Source: JAHEFU01 sp041395205 (GTDB taxonomy: Bacteria; 4484-113; JAFGCY01). From it: a stretch of DNA of 64,000 bases. The notes beneath the pieces are model-generated. The model did not search any database. It worked only from the letters and a program-made list of their open reading frames with translations, and was not told where the DNA came from. Within the stretch, counting starts at the first letter, position 1. The number at the start of each line of letters is the position of its first letter. Made by a program: the position numbers and the translations under genes. Below, one piece after another: positions 18,867 through 27,863 of the stretch. The stretch is from assembly GCA_041395205.1 (NCBI GenBank), contig JAWLAZ010000001.1:62001-126000 (forward strand). Reading direction: 5' to 3'.

Positions 18867-19994
18867 TCAGCTTTCAATCATTTCAATGTTGGCGCGGGGT
18901 ACGACCACCTTCTCCCCGCCGTCGAATTCAACTTCCAGCACGCGGACCATGGTCTCACTCTCCACCTTGGTCAGCTCGGGGATCAGCTTGCCGACCCGGC
19001 CGATGCGGCCGAAGTAGGGTTCGCGGATGCAGCGCACCATGGCACCGATGTCAGTGCCGACATTCTGCTGCGCTTCATCGGCACCGCCGATCGCCCCCTG
19101 GGTGGGGATGATCACCTCGGGACGCATCACGCCCGCGCGGATCTGGGTCGCACCGCTGATGCTGGTGCGCTGGCCCTCACGCTTCCGCAGCAGGTTGAAG
19201 GTCTTGTCCGCCATGGCGATCTCACCGAAGCCTTCGGTCATCACTAGCGTCAGGCCCATATCCTCGGAGCCGGTGATCGCCACGCCGAGGTCATATCCGA
19301 GGATCGCCTTCAGGTCCTTGTCGTGGAAACCGCCGACGATCACACCCTTCACGCCGACCTGCTTGCACTTCTCGAATGCGGCGCTGGTCAGCAGGCTGCC
19401 GCCCACGACGATCCTGTTCTGGTACTCAGCCTTGATGTGCTGCTCGTCGAGGATCTCGTCCTTGGAGCCGACACCCATCACCAGTTCGCCGTGGGTTTCA
19501 CCGCCCACGCCGAAGATGCCCTGCACGAAGCTGCCGTGGGTCTCGACCACGACGCCCTCGCCGGGCCGGACCTCCACCACCTTGCCGTCCACATAGGCCG
19601 GCATTTCCACCAGGCGCGGCGGATAGCGCAGGATCACCTGGCCGGTGACATCGGAGACGTTGTCAATCGTGCCGTCGAAATCCACGGTGATGCGGGTCTG
19701 GAGGAACTTCAGCCCGAGGAAGGGCTTGTTCTCGGCGATCACTTCACCGGCAGTGAATGACTCGCCGGGTTTCTTCAGCATGTAGTCGTTGATCATGCCC
19801 GGATCGACTCCGAGCATGTTGACGACGTTGAGGGTCTTGACCGGGCCCGGAAGCTCCGTTCGCGCCACGACCTGATCCGCTGTGACCGTGTCGCCGAGCT
19901 TGACGAGCACATCCCCCTTGAGCGGCAGGATCCGGTCCTTGCGGACCGTGGTGAGTTCGGTGACCTTCAGGCCTGGTACGTAAGCGTGCGCCAC
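18867..19994 (-). CDS. Barrel-sandwich/KOW-like protein, first gene of five-gene operon
   Basis: 375 aa, no signal peptide or membrane segment, so cytoplasmic. Residues ~8-60 (LPLKGDVLVKLGDTVTADQV, VVARTELPGPV) look like a barrel-sandwich hybrid such as the biotinyl/lipoyl-like modules of RnfC or NqrA. The middle (130-260) has GGETHGELVMGVGSKDEIL and GVKGVIVGGFHDKDLKA. The C-terminal ~45 residues (YFGRIGRVGKLIPELTKVES, EVEFDGGEKVVVPRANIEMI) look like a KOW/SH3-type barrel. Start GTG, 10 nt after GGAGG. It may be the cytoplasmic adaptor of the membrane complex encoded downstream. Confidence 0.8.
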   Translation of the reverse strand: MAHAYVPGLKVTELTTVRKDRILPLKGDVLVKLGDTVTADQVVARTELPGPVKTLNVVNMLGVDPGMINDYMLKKPGESFTAGEVIAENKPFLGLKFLQTRITVDFDGTIDNVSDVTGQVILRYPPRLVEMPAYVDGKVVEVRPGEGVVVETHGSFVQGIFGVGGETHGELVMGVGSKDEILDEQHIKAEYQNRIVVGGSLLTSAAFEKCKQVGVKGVIVGGFHDKDLKAILGYDLGVAITGSEDMGLTLVMTEGFGEIAMADKTFNLLRKREGQRTSISGATQIRAGVMRPEVIIPTQGAIGGADEAQQNVGTDIGAMVRCIREPYFGRIGRVGKLIPELTKVESETMVRVLEVEFDGGEKVVVPRANIEMIES

Positions 19995-20154
19995 AGGGGT
20001 GCATCCTCCGGTTGCTCCACGGGGGAGCGGAATTAAGTTACCTATAATAAACGAAAAGCCCGATTAGGTCACTACCTCTCAACCCCCCGCAGCAATACTG
20101 ACCGCATTGGCGACAGGAATGTGACTGCATGCGCCATCTGGAACATCCAGGCAT

Positions 20155-20180
20155 GAAAAAGCCCCCGCCGGGGCGGGGGC
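20155..20180 (-). terminator. Terminator of the DUF4870-like gene
   Basis: GCCCCCGCC-GG-GGCGGGGGC at 20161-20180. On the minus strand it is followed by TTTTT (20155-20160). It lies 33 bp after the stop of the gene at 20214-20621. Confidence 0.9.
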
Positions 20181-20213
20181 CAGTCCTTTTCGGTTTGTGG
20201 CAGGGACGGACGA

Positions 20214-20621
20214 TCAGTCCTCATCCCCGAAGTCATCATCCTCAGCACTCATGCTGGAAGCGGGGGGAGCAGCGCTGCTGCTCGTGGTGGTGGCACCGCC
20301 GCCGCCGGGCAGGTTCATGGCCTGCTTCATGGCCATCTCACCGAGCACCGGGACCTTGTAGATCTTGCCCTGGAAGGCGTTGATGATCATGATCACCCAG
20401 AATACGAGGGCCACGACCGCGTAGATCCAGCCGACCACGGGGATGGCGGCAAGGAGCATGGACAGGCTGAGAATCATCGCCTGGAAGGCGTAGAACCGGA
20501 CGAATCTGCTCTCCTTCTCCATCAGAAAGAAGACCAGACCGAGGATCCAGTGTATGCAGGCGATGCCCGCTGCCACGTTGGGTTCCATTCCCGTGCTGCT
20601 CTTGTCAGGTGTGAGACTCAT
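20214..20621 (-). CDS. DUF4870-like small membrane protein
   Basis: 135 aa. GIACIHWILGLVFFLMEKES followed by RFVRFYAFQAMILS is the signature pattern of the DUF4870/Tic20-like family. Then come two more hydrophobic helices (MLLAAIPVVGWIYAVVALVF, FWVIMIINAFQGKIYKVPVLG) and a low-complexity Gly/Ser/Ala tail ending in the acidic AEDDDFGDED. Cytoplasmic membrane protein with no known activity. Flanked by a strong terminator on one side and a 107-bp gap on the other, so monocistronic. Confidence 0.85.
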   Translation of the reverse strand: MSLTPDKSSTGMEPNVAAGIACIHWILGLVFFLMEKESRFVRFYAFQAMILSLSMLLAAIPVVGWIYAVVALVFWVIMIINAFQGKIYKVPVLGEMAMKQAMNLPGGGGATTTSSSAAPPASSMSAEDDDFGDED

Positions 20622-20728
20622 TTGACGACTCCCGCGTAAGGTTGGACTTATTATACATAATATGCGCTAAGTGGCCACCCGGGCCAACCAGAAGCTATAC
20701 CCGCATTTTCCGTCTCAGATAGCAATCC

Positions 20729-22174
20729 TCAGGGTCGGCGGTCCACGATGCGTTTTTCCTTGCTCATGGTCTCCATCCCCAGCTCGCTGCTCATTTCCTC
20801 ATGGCTGTAGTAGCGGATCTCATCGATGCCGATCTCGGTCTGTATTCTGAACTTCGTCTGGATGGCCTTCTCGAAATCCGGCTGGCTGCAGCCCTCATGC
20901 AGGGCCACCAGCAGCTGGACCTGGTCCTGGCCGAATTCATTGCCCTCAGGCTTGCTGACCACCATCTGCCATTCGATGATGTCGCGCTCAGCATTGAACA
21001 GGTTGAACAGCTCGTTGAAGTCCACGAGCGTGCCCTTGACCTTCTTGATCTCACTGACGCGGGTGATGCTCGTGCCGAGCAGCGGCAGCTGCTTGCCGGT
21101 ATGCGGGCACTGACCGTAGACCAGACCTTCCTTCACGAGATCCCCGGTGCGGTAGCGCAGCACCGTGCTGCCGGCTCCGCTGATATGCGAGTAGACGATC
21201 TCACCGGGACTGCCCTCCGGCACCGGCTCACCTGTCTGGGGATCGACGATCTCGAAGATCTCCATGTCGGGATATGTGAGGTAGCGCGAATCCTCGCTGT
21301 CATCACTTTCCAGCCAGGCCTTCTTGGCCTCGGTCATGCCATAGGTCACGAGCACGCGCACGTTCTGTGCCCCGAGCTTCGCCAGGCGTTCCTTGAGCTT
21401 GAGCTTGTACATCGGCGGCACACGCTCCGCGCCCAGCACCACGATGCGGATCTGCTCCATGCTGGTTCCCAGCTGCTCAGCGAGGTGCACGAGATGCATC
21501 ACATAGCCCGGCGTGCCGATCAGCACGGTGGGCTTGATGCGGCCGATCACCGCGAGGATCCCCTGGCTGCCCATCACCTTGCCACCGCCGGTATGCATCA
21601 CCATCACACCGGTCTCGAAGCCCATCTCGCTGATCTGCCAGAAGCCGAGATGCGGAGCGAAGGGCATCACGCTGACGATGCGGTCGCGCTTGCGGTCAAA
21701 GCCGCTGATCTCGAACATCCGCGCCCCGGCCAGGCGCAGCTGCTGCATGTCGGCCTTGGTGTAGACGAAGGGCGTCGGCAACGCCGTGCGGCCCGTGGTG
21801 AAGGTCGTCATCACCGGCAGGTATTCATCCAGCACGAGATCCTTGATGCTCTTGCCTTCGCGCCGGCTGCGGGCCGCCAGCCCGAGCTTGTCGAACAGGC
21901 TCAGACTGGCCTTGAGCTGGGCCTCATCCGGCTGGATGATGAAGTCGCGGAAGCGCGCGGGATTGTCCTCGGTGCTGGCGATGTCCGCCTTGGAACTGAA
22001 GGGCAGTCTGCGCAGATCATCGAGATTGCGGATGCTGTCAGGTCCGAGACCTGCATCATCCATCAGCCTGCGGTAGTGCGGACAGAATGGATAGACCTTG
22101 TTCGCAATGAACTGGTGAAGCTTGCGTCCCTGCCGCTCACGGATTTCGCCGATTGGTACGTTTCCCCATGCCAT
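20729..22174 (-). CDS. AMP-forming CoA ligase, phenylacetate-CoA ligase (PaaK) type
   Basis: 481-aa adenylate-forming enzyme that would activate an aromatic or other carboxylate with ATP and CoA. Family marks: FCPHYRRLMDDAGLGPDSIR at the start, LPFSSKADIA, TTFTTGRTALPTPFVYTKAD (phosphate-binding loop equivalent, here TTGRTALP), VLVTYGMTEAK (YGxTE), SGAGSTVLRYRTGDL (R-Y-R-T-G-D) and a C-terminal KVKGT plus final KRIVDRR region. Length is usual for the PaaK group. No other aromatic catabolism genes are nearby, so the substrate is unknown; a role in modifying a fatty acid or a secondary metabolite is equally possible. Divergent from the lipoprotein at 22241. Confidence 0.88.
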   Translation of the reverse strand: MAWGNVPIGEIRERQGRKLHQFIANKVYPFCPHYRRLMDDAGLGPDSIRNLDDLRRLPFSSKADIASTEDNPARFRDFIIQPDEAQLKASLSLFDKLGLAARSRREGKSIKDLVLDEYLPVMTTFTTGRTALPTPFVYTKADMQQLRLAGARMFEISGFDRKRDRIVSVMPFAPHLGFWQISEMGFETGVMVMHTGGGKVMGSQGILAVIGRIKPTVLIGTPGYVMHLVHLAEQLGTSMEQIRIVVLGAERVPPMYKLKLKERLAKLGAQNVRVLVTYGMTEAKKAWLESDDSEDSRYLTYPDMEIFEIVDPQTGEPVPEGSPGEIVYSHISGAGSTVLRYRTGDLVKEGLVYGQCPHTGKQLPLLGTSITRVSEIKKVKGTLVDFNELFNLFNAERDIIEWQMVVSKPEGNEFGQDQVQLLVALHEGCSQPDFEKAIQTKFRIQTEIGIDEIRYYSHEEMSSELGMETMSKEKRIVDRRP

Positions 22175-22240
22175 GCCTCTATTCTACGGGAAAAGCGGTC
22201 CTGCTCAGGTTCCAACTGCCGCATCGCCTAGAATTCCCGG

Positions 22241-23494
22241 GTGAAGCATGCCCGGAACCTGATCTGCATTGCCAGTCTGCTGCTGTTGTCCGCCTGTCCG
22301 CAGGACAGGACTACAGAACCCGTGGATACAGCATCCGGCGGCAGCCCGGATCCGGAGGTTTCCGGTACAAGCGCTGCGGAGACGGAATCGCCGCTGGCTG
22401 ATAGCCCGTTGCATAACGTGGAATGGGATGGCCAGCAGCATGTGCTGACGCTGTCAGAGTTCAGTGAACTGCTGATCAGCGAAGGGGCCGGTGCCCTGCT
22501 GGGCCGCGCGGATTTCAGCGGTTTTGAGCAGCGCATGGAAAGTGAAAGCGGCCCGGAGGGCGAGCTGCCGATTGCCATCTGGCTGCTGCCGGAGTCTGAG
22601 ACACCGGTCGGCTTCAGCGCGCAACTCGTGGCCTTCGGCGGCGGCGAACGGCTGATCTTCGGCTTCAGCAGCGCCTGGTACGCTGCCAGTTTCGGCGTCG
22701 ATCCGGAGGAACTTGACAATCAGTTCCGTGCACTGCACGAGCAGTACGGCGGCGCCGTACGCAGCTACGCCTATGCTGATCCGGACTTTGACATCAGCTT
22801 CTTCCAGTTCAATTTTGACAACGAAGTCGAAGGCACCTGGGGCAGCCCCTACATGACCCATAAGCGCTTCACGATGCACGGCGACATCCCGGAGTGGAAC
22901 TTCTACTGCATCGGGGTGGATGCCGGAGCCACTCTGGCAACCCGCCGCGCATTCACCAGGGAGGCTGCCGGGGACAGCGGCATGCCGCAGTTCAGCCTGC
23001 CTGACAACTTCACTGAGAGCTCCGGCCCCGCACAGCTGCTGCGCCAATGCCGTACGGGCGGCCCCGGCCTGCTGGCGGAATTCGGGATTGATCCAGCCGG
23101 CGGGCAGCGCAGCGAGGGCTTCAGCCTCGTGCGGCTGCTGCGTCCGCGCACGCAGCTCATGAGCTACAGCGGCCAGCGGCTGGATGGCGTGCCGCAGTAT
23201 GAGCTGATCATCGCGGAGAACAGCCTCGTGCAGCAGCTGAGCTTCACCGACAGCTGGCTCGGGCTGCGCGGTCTGGATCCCGCGGAGTTCGCCGGGGAAT
23301 TCGAGGCACTGCGCAGCAGCTGGCAGGGCTGGGAACGCGAGCCTGATCCCGCGGCCGGCACCGAGCTGCGTGACAGTGGAGTGATCATCGGCGACTGGGA
23401 AATCTCACGCCGCAGCTTCAGCCTGGACGATGGAAAATCGACATCCAGCTGGGCGATCCGCCCGCTGCAGGACAGTGCGGAGCCGCAGGCCTAG
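22241..23494 (+). CDS. Lipoprotein of unknown function
   Basis: 417 aa with signal peptide and lipobox LLLSACPQ; the cysteine would be lipidated. A disordered T/S/P-rich linker (~20-45) is followed by a soluble domain to the end. The pattern GAFSSAWY-like aromatic clusters and DISFFQFNFDNEVEGTW in the middle suggests beta structure. No family recognised. Start is GTG (an ATG just after is out of frame). The gene converges on the polyprenyl synthase gene, and the two stops share the palindrome CTAG at 23491-23494. Confidence 0.82.
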   Translation: MKHARNLICIASLLLLSACPQDRTTEPVDTASGGSPDPEVSGTSAAETESPLADSPLHNVEWDGQQHVLTLSEFSELLISEGAGALLGRADFSGFEQRMESESGPEGELPIAIWLLPESETPVGFSAQLVAFGGGERLIFGFSSAWYAASFGVDPEELDNQFRALHEQYGGAVRSYAYADPDFDISFFQFNFDNEVEGTWGSPYMTHKRFTMHGDIPEWNFYCIGVDAGATLATRRAFTREAAGDSGMPQFSLPDNFTESSGPAQLLRQCRTGGPGLLAEFGIDPAGGQRSEGFSLVRLLRPRTQLMSYSGQRLDGVPQYELIIAENSLVQQLSFTDSWLGLRGLDPAEFAGEFEALRSSWQGWEREPDPAAGTELRDSGVIIGDWEISRRSFSLDDGKSTSSWAIRPLQDSAEPQA

Positions 23495-24480
23495 CCGCTC
23501 GCCACTCCGGCGGGCAGGGCTTCCAGCACGCGCTGCTCGATCTGCTCCAGCTCCTCCAGCCAGTCCGGGTTGCGGACCTCGTCGGCCAGCTGCAGGGCCA
23601 CGCCCCGCGCCTGGGCAATGAAGGAGCGTACGGCGTCCATCGAGAACTGGATGCTGCCCTGGCTGAAGAGATGCGCCTTGATGGCATCGGCATCCGCCTC
23701 AGCATGCGATTCCTGGTAGCGCTCCACCAGCTGCTGGGTGCGCGGGGCATCCTGCATCAGCGCATGCACCAGCGCCAGCGTGATCCGGCCTTCACGCAGG
23801 TCGCTCATCACCGGCTTGCCGGTGCTTTCCTCATCCTGGGTCAGGTCCAGCAGGTCGTCCACGATCTGGAAGGCCAGGCCCAGCAGCCGGCCATACTCAC
23901 CCGCGAGTTTGATGCGCCGCTCGTCCGCACCGCCGAGATAGGCCCCCATGCTGCAGCAGAGGCTGAACAGCACGGCTGTCTTGAGGTGGATCACGTCGTA
24001 GTACTTCTCGACGCTCAGGCGGAAGTTGTTGCGGTTCAGCACTTCCTCGATCACACCCATGCCCAGTTCCTGGCTGGTGTCGAGCAGCATCTCAGTGAGC
24101 TGGAAGTCGCGCTCAAGGTTGAGGCTCTTCAGCACGAGGGCCAGCACGTAGTCGCCGACGATCACCGCCACCTCATTGCCATACATGCTGTTCAGTGTGA
24201 GGTTGCCGCGCCGGGTATGCGCCTCGTCGATGATGTCGTCGTGGATCAGGGTCGCGGTGTGCAGCAGCTCACAGCAGGCGCTGCAGTTGATCGCGCTCGA
24301 GAATTCCGCCCCGCCGAAGATCTCGGCGAAGCTCAGCAGCATGCGCGGACGCAGGCGTTTGCCGCGGGACTTGGAGATGTCGGTGACGTAGCGGGTCACG
24401 AGCTGATCGGAATCGGCGAGGATCTCTCCGATGCGTTCCTCGACCAGGTCGATGTAGTTCTTAAGCTGCTCAGCCCGCAT
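23491..24480 (-). CDS. Long-chain polyprenyl diphosphate synthase
   Basis: 329-aa trans-prenyltransferase that condenses isopentenyl diphosphate units to make the quinone side chain or carrier lipid (hepta- to nonaprenyl diphosphate). First aspartate-rich motif DDIID at 81-85 and second DDLLD at 208-212, plus the GKRLRP box near 40, all intact. It starts 1 nt after the stop of the ResB gene, so it is the third gene of the CcsA-ResB operon and links haem protein assembly to quinone synthesis. Chain length cannot be told from the sequence by eye. Confidence 0.93.
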   Translation of the reverse strand: MRAEQLKNYIDLVEERIGEILADSDQLVTRYVTDISKSRGKRLRPRMLLSFAEIFGGAEFSSAINCSACCELLHTATLIHDDIIDEAHTRRGNLTLNSMYGNEVAVIVGDYVLALVLKSLNLERDFQLTEMLLDTSQELGMGVIEEVLNRNNFRLSVEKYYDVIHLKTAVLFSLCCSMGAYLGGADERRIKLAGEYGRLLGLAFQIVDDLLDLTQDEESTGKPVMSDLREGRITLALVHALMQDAPRTQQLVERYQESHAEADADAIKAHLFSQGSIQFSMDAVRSFIAQARGVALQLADEVRNPDWLEELEQIEQRVLEALPAGVASG

Positions 24481-24481
24481 G

Positions 24482-25993
24482 CTAACCAGCAGTGAGTATA
24501 GCGTGTATCCGCTTCTTGAGGCCCTTCAGCCCGCCGCCGCGCACACCGCTGACAAGCAGCATCGCCTCATTGCGCTCCACGCGCACATGCACCTTGTGGA
24601 AGGGTATGTAGAGCGCCGCACCGATGCCGACGATCATCAGGATCCAGCCGAGGTAGAGCACCGGCATGCCCGGATCGCGCTTGTAGGAGAAGATCGAGAA
24701 GTTCTGGATGCGCTCCGAGAGCCGCACCTGGACATTGCGGCCGTTGACACTGACCGTGAAGCCCTGCTCCGTATCGAGCATCACATCCTCGAGTTCATTG
24801 GTCATCATGTTCTGCACATGCGCCACGGTCATCGGGCCGAGGTGTCGGTCGAGCTTGTTGTCAATGTAGAGATCGCCGGCCTTGACCTTCTCCAGCAGGA
24901 AGACCTTGTCGGTCTGGCCGCGGTTGTCCTCGGCGCGGGCCAGGGCCGGAGCCCCGCTGGTGTCGGTGACGATGCACAGCCACATGTCGGCAGGGACCAG
25001 CTCCTCGGTGACCTCCCCGTCGCGACTCATCGAGAGGAAGCCGTTCTGCTCATAGCCGCTCTGGAAGAGCATCAGCTTGTCGATCACGAGCGGATGGTTG
25101 ACTATTACCTCGCTGCTGACGGTGGTGCCATTGCGTTCCGCCGTCAGGGTAGACACATAGTCCTTCACGAAGTAGTGGGAGTATTCCTGGAATTCCGGGC
25201 TGAACTCCTCGTCGTTCTGCAGTACGGTGGGCAGGATCAGCTTGCGGCCGTAGTCAATCCGGAAGGTGTCCTGGCTCAGCTCGTAATTCCGCTTCGGCAG
25301 GTCATCAAGGAACCACTTCACCAGCGGGTGCTTGCCTGCTGCGATGTCCAGGGTGAGTGTCTTCTTCTCACCATCTGCCATGCGAACATTGCCCTTGTTG
25401 CCGAAGATGCTGCCGTAGATGCCGCCGAACAGCAGCACCAGCACCGCGACATGCAGTACGACCATTGCCCAGCGCTGCATGAAACCGCGGTCGCCGTAGA
25501 TGCAGCGCGCACCCTTGTCGTCGGTTTCCTCATGCACCCGGAAGCCCTGTTCACGCAGCAGGCTCGCCACACCGGCTGCATCCGCATCCGGTTCGACGTC
25601 GAATTCTATCCCGCGCCTGTCGGCCCGGTAGAAGCCGGGGCCGCGCTTCACCGCAGGGGTCTTCCACTCCCGCATCGTGCGCTTGTAGCGCGTGATGTTG
25701 CAGACCGTGGCGCTGACGCAGAGCCACACGAGTGAGAGGAAGAACAGCGGCGTGAAGTAGATGTGGTGCAGGCCCAGCAGGCGGATGATCTCCCAGCGCT
25801 GCTGGCCGTACTTCTGGATGTACTGCTGGTCGATCGGCAGATTGGACATGCCGCCGACGAGGTGCTCCTGCGGCAGGATCGTACCGAGCGCATTCAGCAG
25901 CGCCAGCAGCAGCATCACGTAGATCGCGATCGGCAGGCTGTTGAGCCACTTCCAGAGGAAGTTGAAGGGTCCCCAGGTCTTGTGAGCAGCCAT
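24482..25993 (-). CDS. resB: Cytochrome c biogenesis protein ResB/CcsB
   Basis: 503 aa. Part of system II for cytochrome c maturation, which with CcsA carries haem across the membrane and attaches it to CxxCH apocytochromes. Transmembrane segments near the N-terminus (LPIAIYVMLLLALLNALGTI), at ~75 (LFFLSLVWLCVSATVCNITR) and ~180 (WAMVVLHVAVLVLLFGGIYG), then a large periplasmic domain, and a final helix (LYLGWILMIVGIGAALYIPF) as in known ResB proteins. Its ATG follows the CcsA stop by 2 nt. Likely client: the dihaem cytochrome c at 43945-44949. Confidence 0.93.
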   Translation of the reverse strand: MAAHKTWGPFNFLWKWLNSLPIAIYVMLLLALLNALGTILPQEHLVGGMSNLPIDQQYIQKYGQQRWEIIRLLGLHHIYFTPLFFLSLVWLCVSATVCNITRYKRTMREWKTPAVKRGPGFYRADRRGIEFDVEPDADAAGVASLLREQGFRVHEETDDKGARCIYGDRGFMQRWAMVVLHVAVLVLLFGGIYGSIFGNKGNVRMADGEKKTLTLDIAAGKHPLVKWFLDDLPKRNYELSQDTFRIDYGRKLILPTVLQNDEEFSPEFQEYSHYFVKDYVSTLTAERNGTTVSSEVIVNHPLVIDKLMLFQSGYEQNGFLSMSRDGEVTEELVPADMWLCIVTDTSGAPALARAEDNRGQTDKVFLLEKVKAGDLYIDNKLDRHLGPMTVAHVQNMMTNELEDVMLDTEQGFTVSVNGRNVQVRLSERIQNFSIFSYKRDPGMPVLYLGWILMIVGIGAALYIPFHKVHVRVERNEAMLLVSGVRGGGLKGLKKRIHAILTAG

Positions 25994-25995
25994 GG

Positions 25996-27135
25996 TCAGT
26001 TCTGGCTGCTGTCAGCGGGAGGCTGCGGGCTGCGTCCGGGAGGGCTGGGATGCAACCCGTCGGAACTGCCGGATCCACCTCCGCTGATACGGCGGCGGAT
26101 GTCGGGCACGATCTCGTCGTCCTCCTCCAGCTCGGCGGCGAGTGTGTCAGCACTCGGACTGGGCAGGAAGAGCATCACGATCGGGATCAGGGCCAGCAGG
26201 CCCAGCACGCCGAGGAAGTAGAGGTCAGCCTTGCTTTCGCCACCGGCGGAATAGGCATGGATGCTGTTGAGGTTGAAGACCGAGGCAAGGATGTTCACGC
26301 CCCAGAAGGTCATGAGTACCGTGGCGAAGCCCAGCATGTTGATCAGCGCGGGCTTGTAGCCGACCCAGCCCATCATCCGGAAGTGGATGTAGCCGAGGTA
26401 GATCAGCCAGATGATCAGCGCCCAGACCTCCTTCGGGTCCCAGCCCCAGTAGCGGCCCCAGGCCGAGTCAGCCCAGACGGCGCCAAGGAAGATGCCGAGC
26501 GTGAGGATCGGGAAGCCGAACAGAACCATGCGGTAGCTGGTGCGGTCCAGGTCGCGCAGGCTGAACTTGCTGCTGAAGCGCTCCAGGTTGACAACGCGCA
26601 GCGAGCGCAGGATGTAGAGCAGGGCAAAGATCGCACCCAGCGCGAGAATTGCATAGCTGAGGATCATGCAGCTGACGTGGATCCAGAGCCAGTAACTCTT
26701 CAGCGAGGGGAACAGCTCACGCGGGTCGGCGGCACCCGGGTCCATTGACATCGAACGGGCGTTGAAGGCCAGCATCAGCAGCGGCACGAACAGGGCAAAG
26801 GCCCCGAACAGCCGGGTCTTGATCAGCTTCCATTCCATCATCAGGTAGATGGGTACGGACAGCCACACGAAGTAGTTCATGACCTCGAACATGTTCGTTG
26901 AGGGCAGTACGAAGCCGTTGTGCTGGTGGTAGTAGAAGATCGTGCGCTTCACGAGGAAAACGGTCTGCAGCACCCAGGCCGCACCGAGCACGGTGGCTGC
27001 AATCTGGCCCACGCGGGGATGGCGTGCGAAGAACACGTGCACCGCGTAGATCACGAAGGCCGCCATGTAGCCGAACACCGCGTAGTCGTAGAACTGCAGG
27101 GTATTGTTTATCTGCTGGATATTGGCTTCATCCAT
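25996..27135 (-). CDS. ccsA: Cytochrome c biogenesis protein CcsA/ResC
   Basis: 379 aa, polytopic. Contains the tryptophan-rich haem-handling WWD motif WGRYWGWDPKEVWALI and the conserved flanking histidine region (WLWIHVSCMILSYAILALGA). Eight hydrophobic segments. The C-terminal ~40 residues after LALIPIVMLFLPS are acidic and then Ser/Pro-rich, longer than usual. Ribosome binding site AGGAGA before ATG. First gene of CcsA-ResB-prenyl synthase operon; an inverted repeat lies 24-51 bp upstream. Confidence 0.94.
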   Translation of the reverse strand: MDEANIQQINNTLQFYDYAVFGYMAAFVIYAVHVFFARHPRVGQIAATVLGAAWVLQTVFLVKRTIFYYHQHNGFVLPSTNMFEVMNYFVWLSVPIYLMMEWKLIKTRLFGAFALFVPLLMLAFNARSMSMDPGAADPRELFPSLKSYWLWIHVSCMILSYAILALGAIFALLYILRSLRVVNLERFSSKFSLRDLDRTSYRMVLFGFPILTLGIFLGAVWADSAWGRYWGWDPKEVWALIIWLIYLGYIHFRMMGWVGYKPALINMLGFATVLMTFWGVNILASVFNLNSIHAYSAGGESKADLYFLGVLGLLALIPIVMLFLPSPSADTLAAELEEDDEIVPDIRRRISGGGSGSSDGLHPSPPGRSPQPPADSSQN

Positions 27136-27158
27136 GATGTTTCTCCTGGTTCCCTGAA

Positions 27159-27186
27159 CTATATCGATAATTCATTCACGATATAG
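27159..27186. promoter_or_regulatory. Inverted repeat upstream of ccsA
   Basis: CTATATCG (27159-27166) and CGATATAG (27179-27186) form a perfect 8-bp inverted repeat with a 12-bp spacer in the 83-bp gap between rnhB and ccsA. It is AT-rich in a GC-rich genome and sits where a repressor or activator of ccsA would bind. No T-run, so a terminator is less likely. Assignment as an operator is inference. Confidence 0.45.
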
Positions 27187-27218
27187 CTTCCCAATTGTAT
27201 CTCCACAACTCCCGCAGG

Positions 27219-27863
27219 TCAATCCCGCAGCGCGGAATCGATCCCGAACAGGCCGTCCTGCAGCAGTTCCCGCACCGGTGCATAGCTGCGCCTGTGCACG
27301 GGACAGGGTCCCAGCCGCCGCAGGGCCTCCAGATGGCCTGACGTCGGATAACCCTTGTGCAGTTCAAATCCATAACCCCTGTATTCATCGGCAAGCCGGG
27401 CGAGGATTGCATCCCGTTCCACCTTGGCGAGGATCGAGGCTGCGGCGATGCACAAGGCCAGGCTGTCACCCCGCACGATTGCCTCCATCGGAGCGCCGCA
27501 GGGTGGCGGCAGGCGGTTGCCATCCACCAGCACATGCCCGACCCGGATCCCGAGTGCGGTCACGGCCTGCTGCATCGCTGACAGCGATGCATTGAGGATA
27601 TTATCACGATCAATTGTCGCGCTATCGATCGCGGCAGTGGAACAGGCAATGGCCCGCTGACGGATGCTTGCAGCAGCACGGCTGCGCTGGCCGGCACTGA
27701 GCTGCTTGGAATCGGCAATGCCCTCAGGCAGGGACTGGTAGTCCAGCACGACCGCCGCTGCCACGACCGGCCCGGCCAGGGCCCCGCGGCCGGCTTCATC
27801 ACAGCCGGCAATCGCCACCAGCCCTGATCTGATCAGCTGCTTTTCGCGCTCACCGATCCTCAT
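27219..27863 (-). CDS. rnhB: Ribonuclease HII
   Basis: 214 aa. Removes ribonucleotides and RNA-DNA hybrids. AGCDEAGRGALAGPVVAAAV near the start carries the two catalytic acidic residues (D22, E23); HVLVDGNRLP and AAASILAKVERD supply the others, and YGFELHKGYPTSGHLEAL is the typical C-terminal signature. The ATG at 27863 begins at MRIGEREK and overlaps the lspA stop by 14 bp; the longer frame from 27953 would run inside lspA without similarity. Co-transcribed with lspA. Confidence 0.95.
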   Translation of the reverse strand: MRIGEREKQLIRSGLVAIAGCDEAGRGALAGPVVAAAVVLDYQSLPEGIADSKQLSAGQRSRAAASIRQRAIACSTAAIDSATIDRDNILNASLSAMQQAVTALGIRVGHVLVDGNRLPPPCGAPMEAIVRGDSLALCIAAASILAKVERDAILARLADEYRGYGFELHKGYPTSGHLEALRRLGPCPVHRRSYAPVRELLQDGLFGIDSALRD

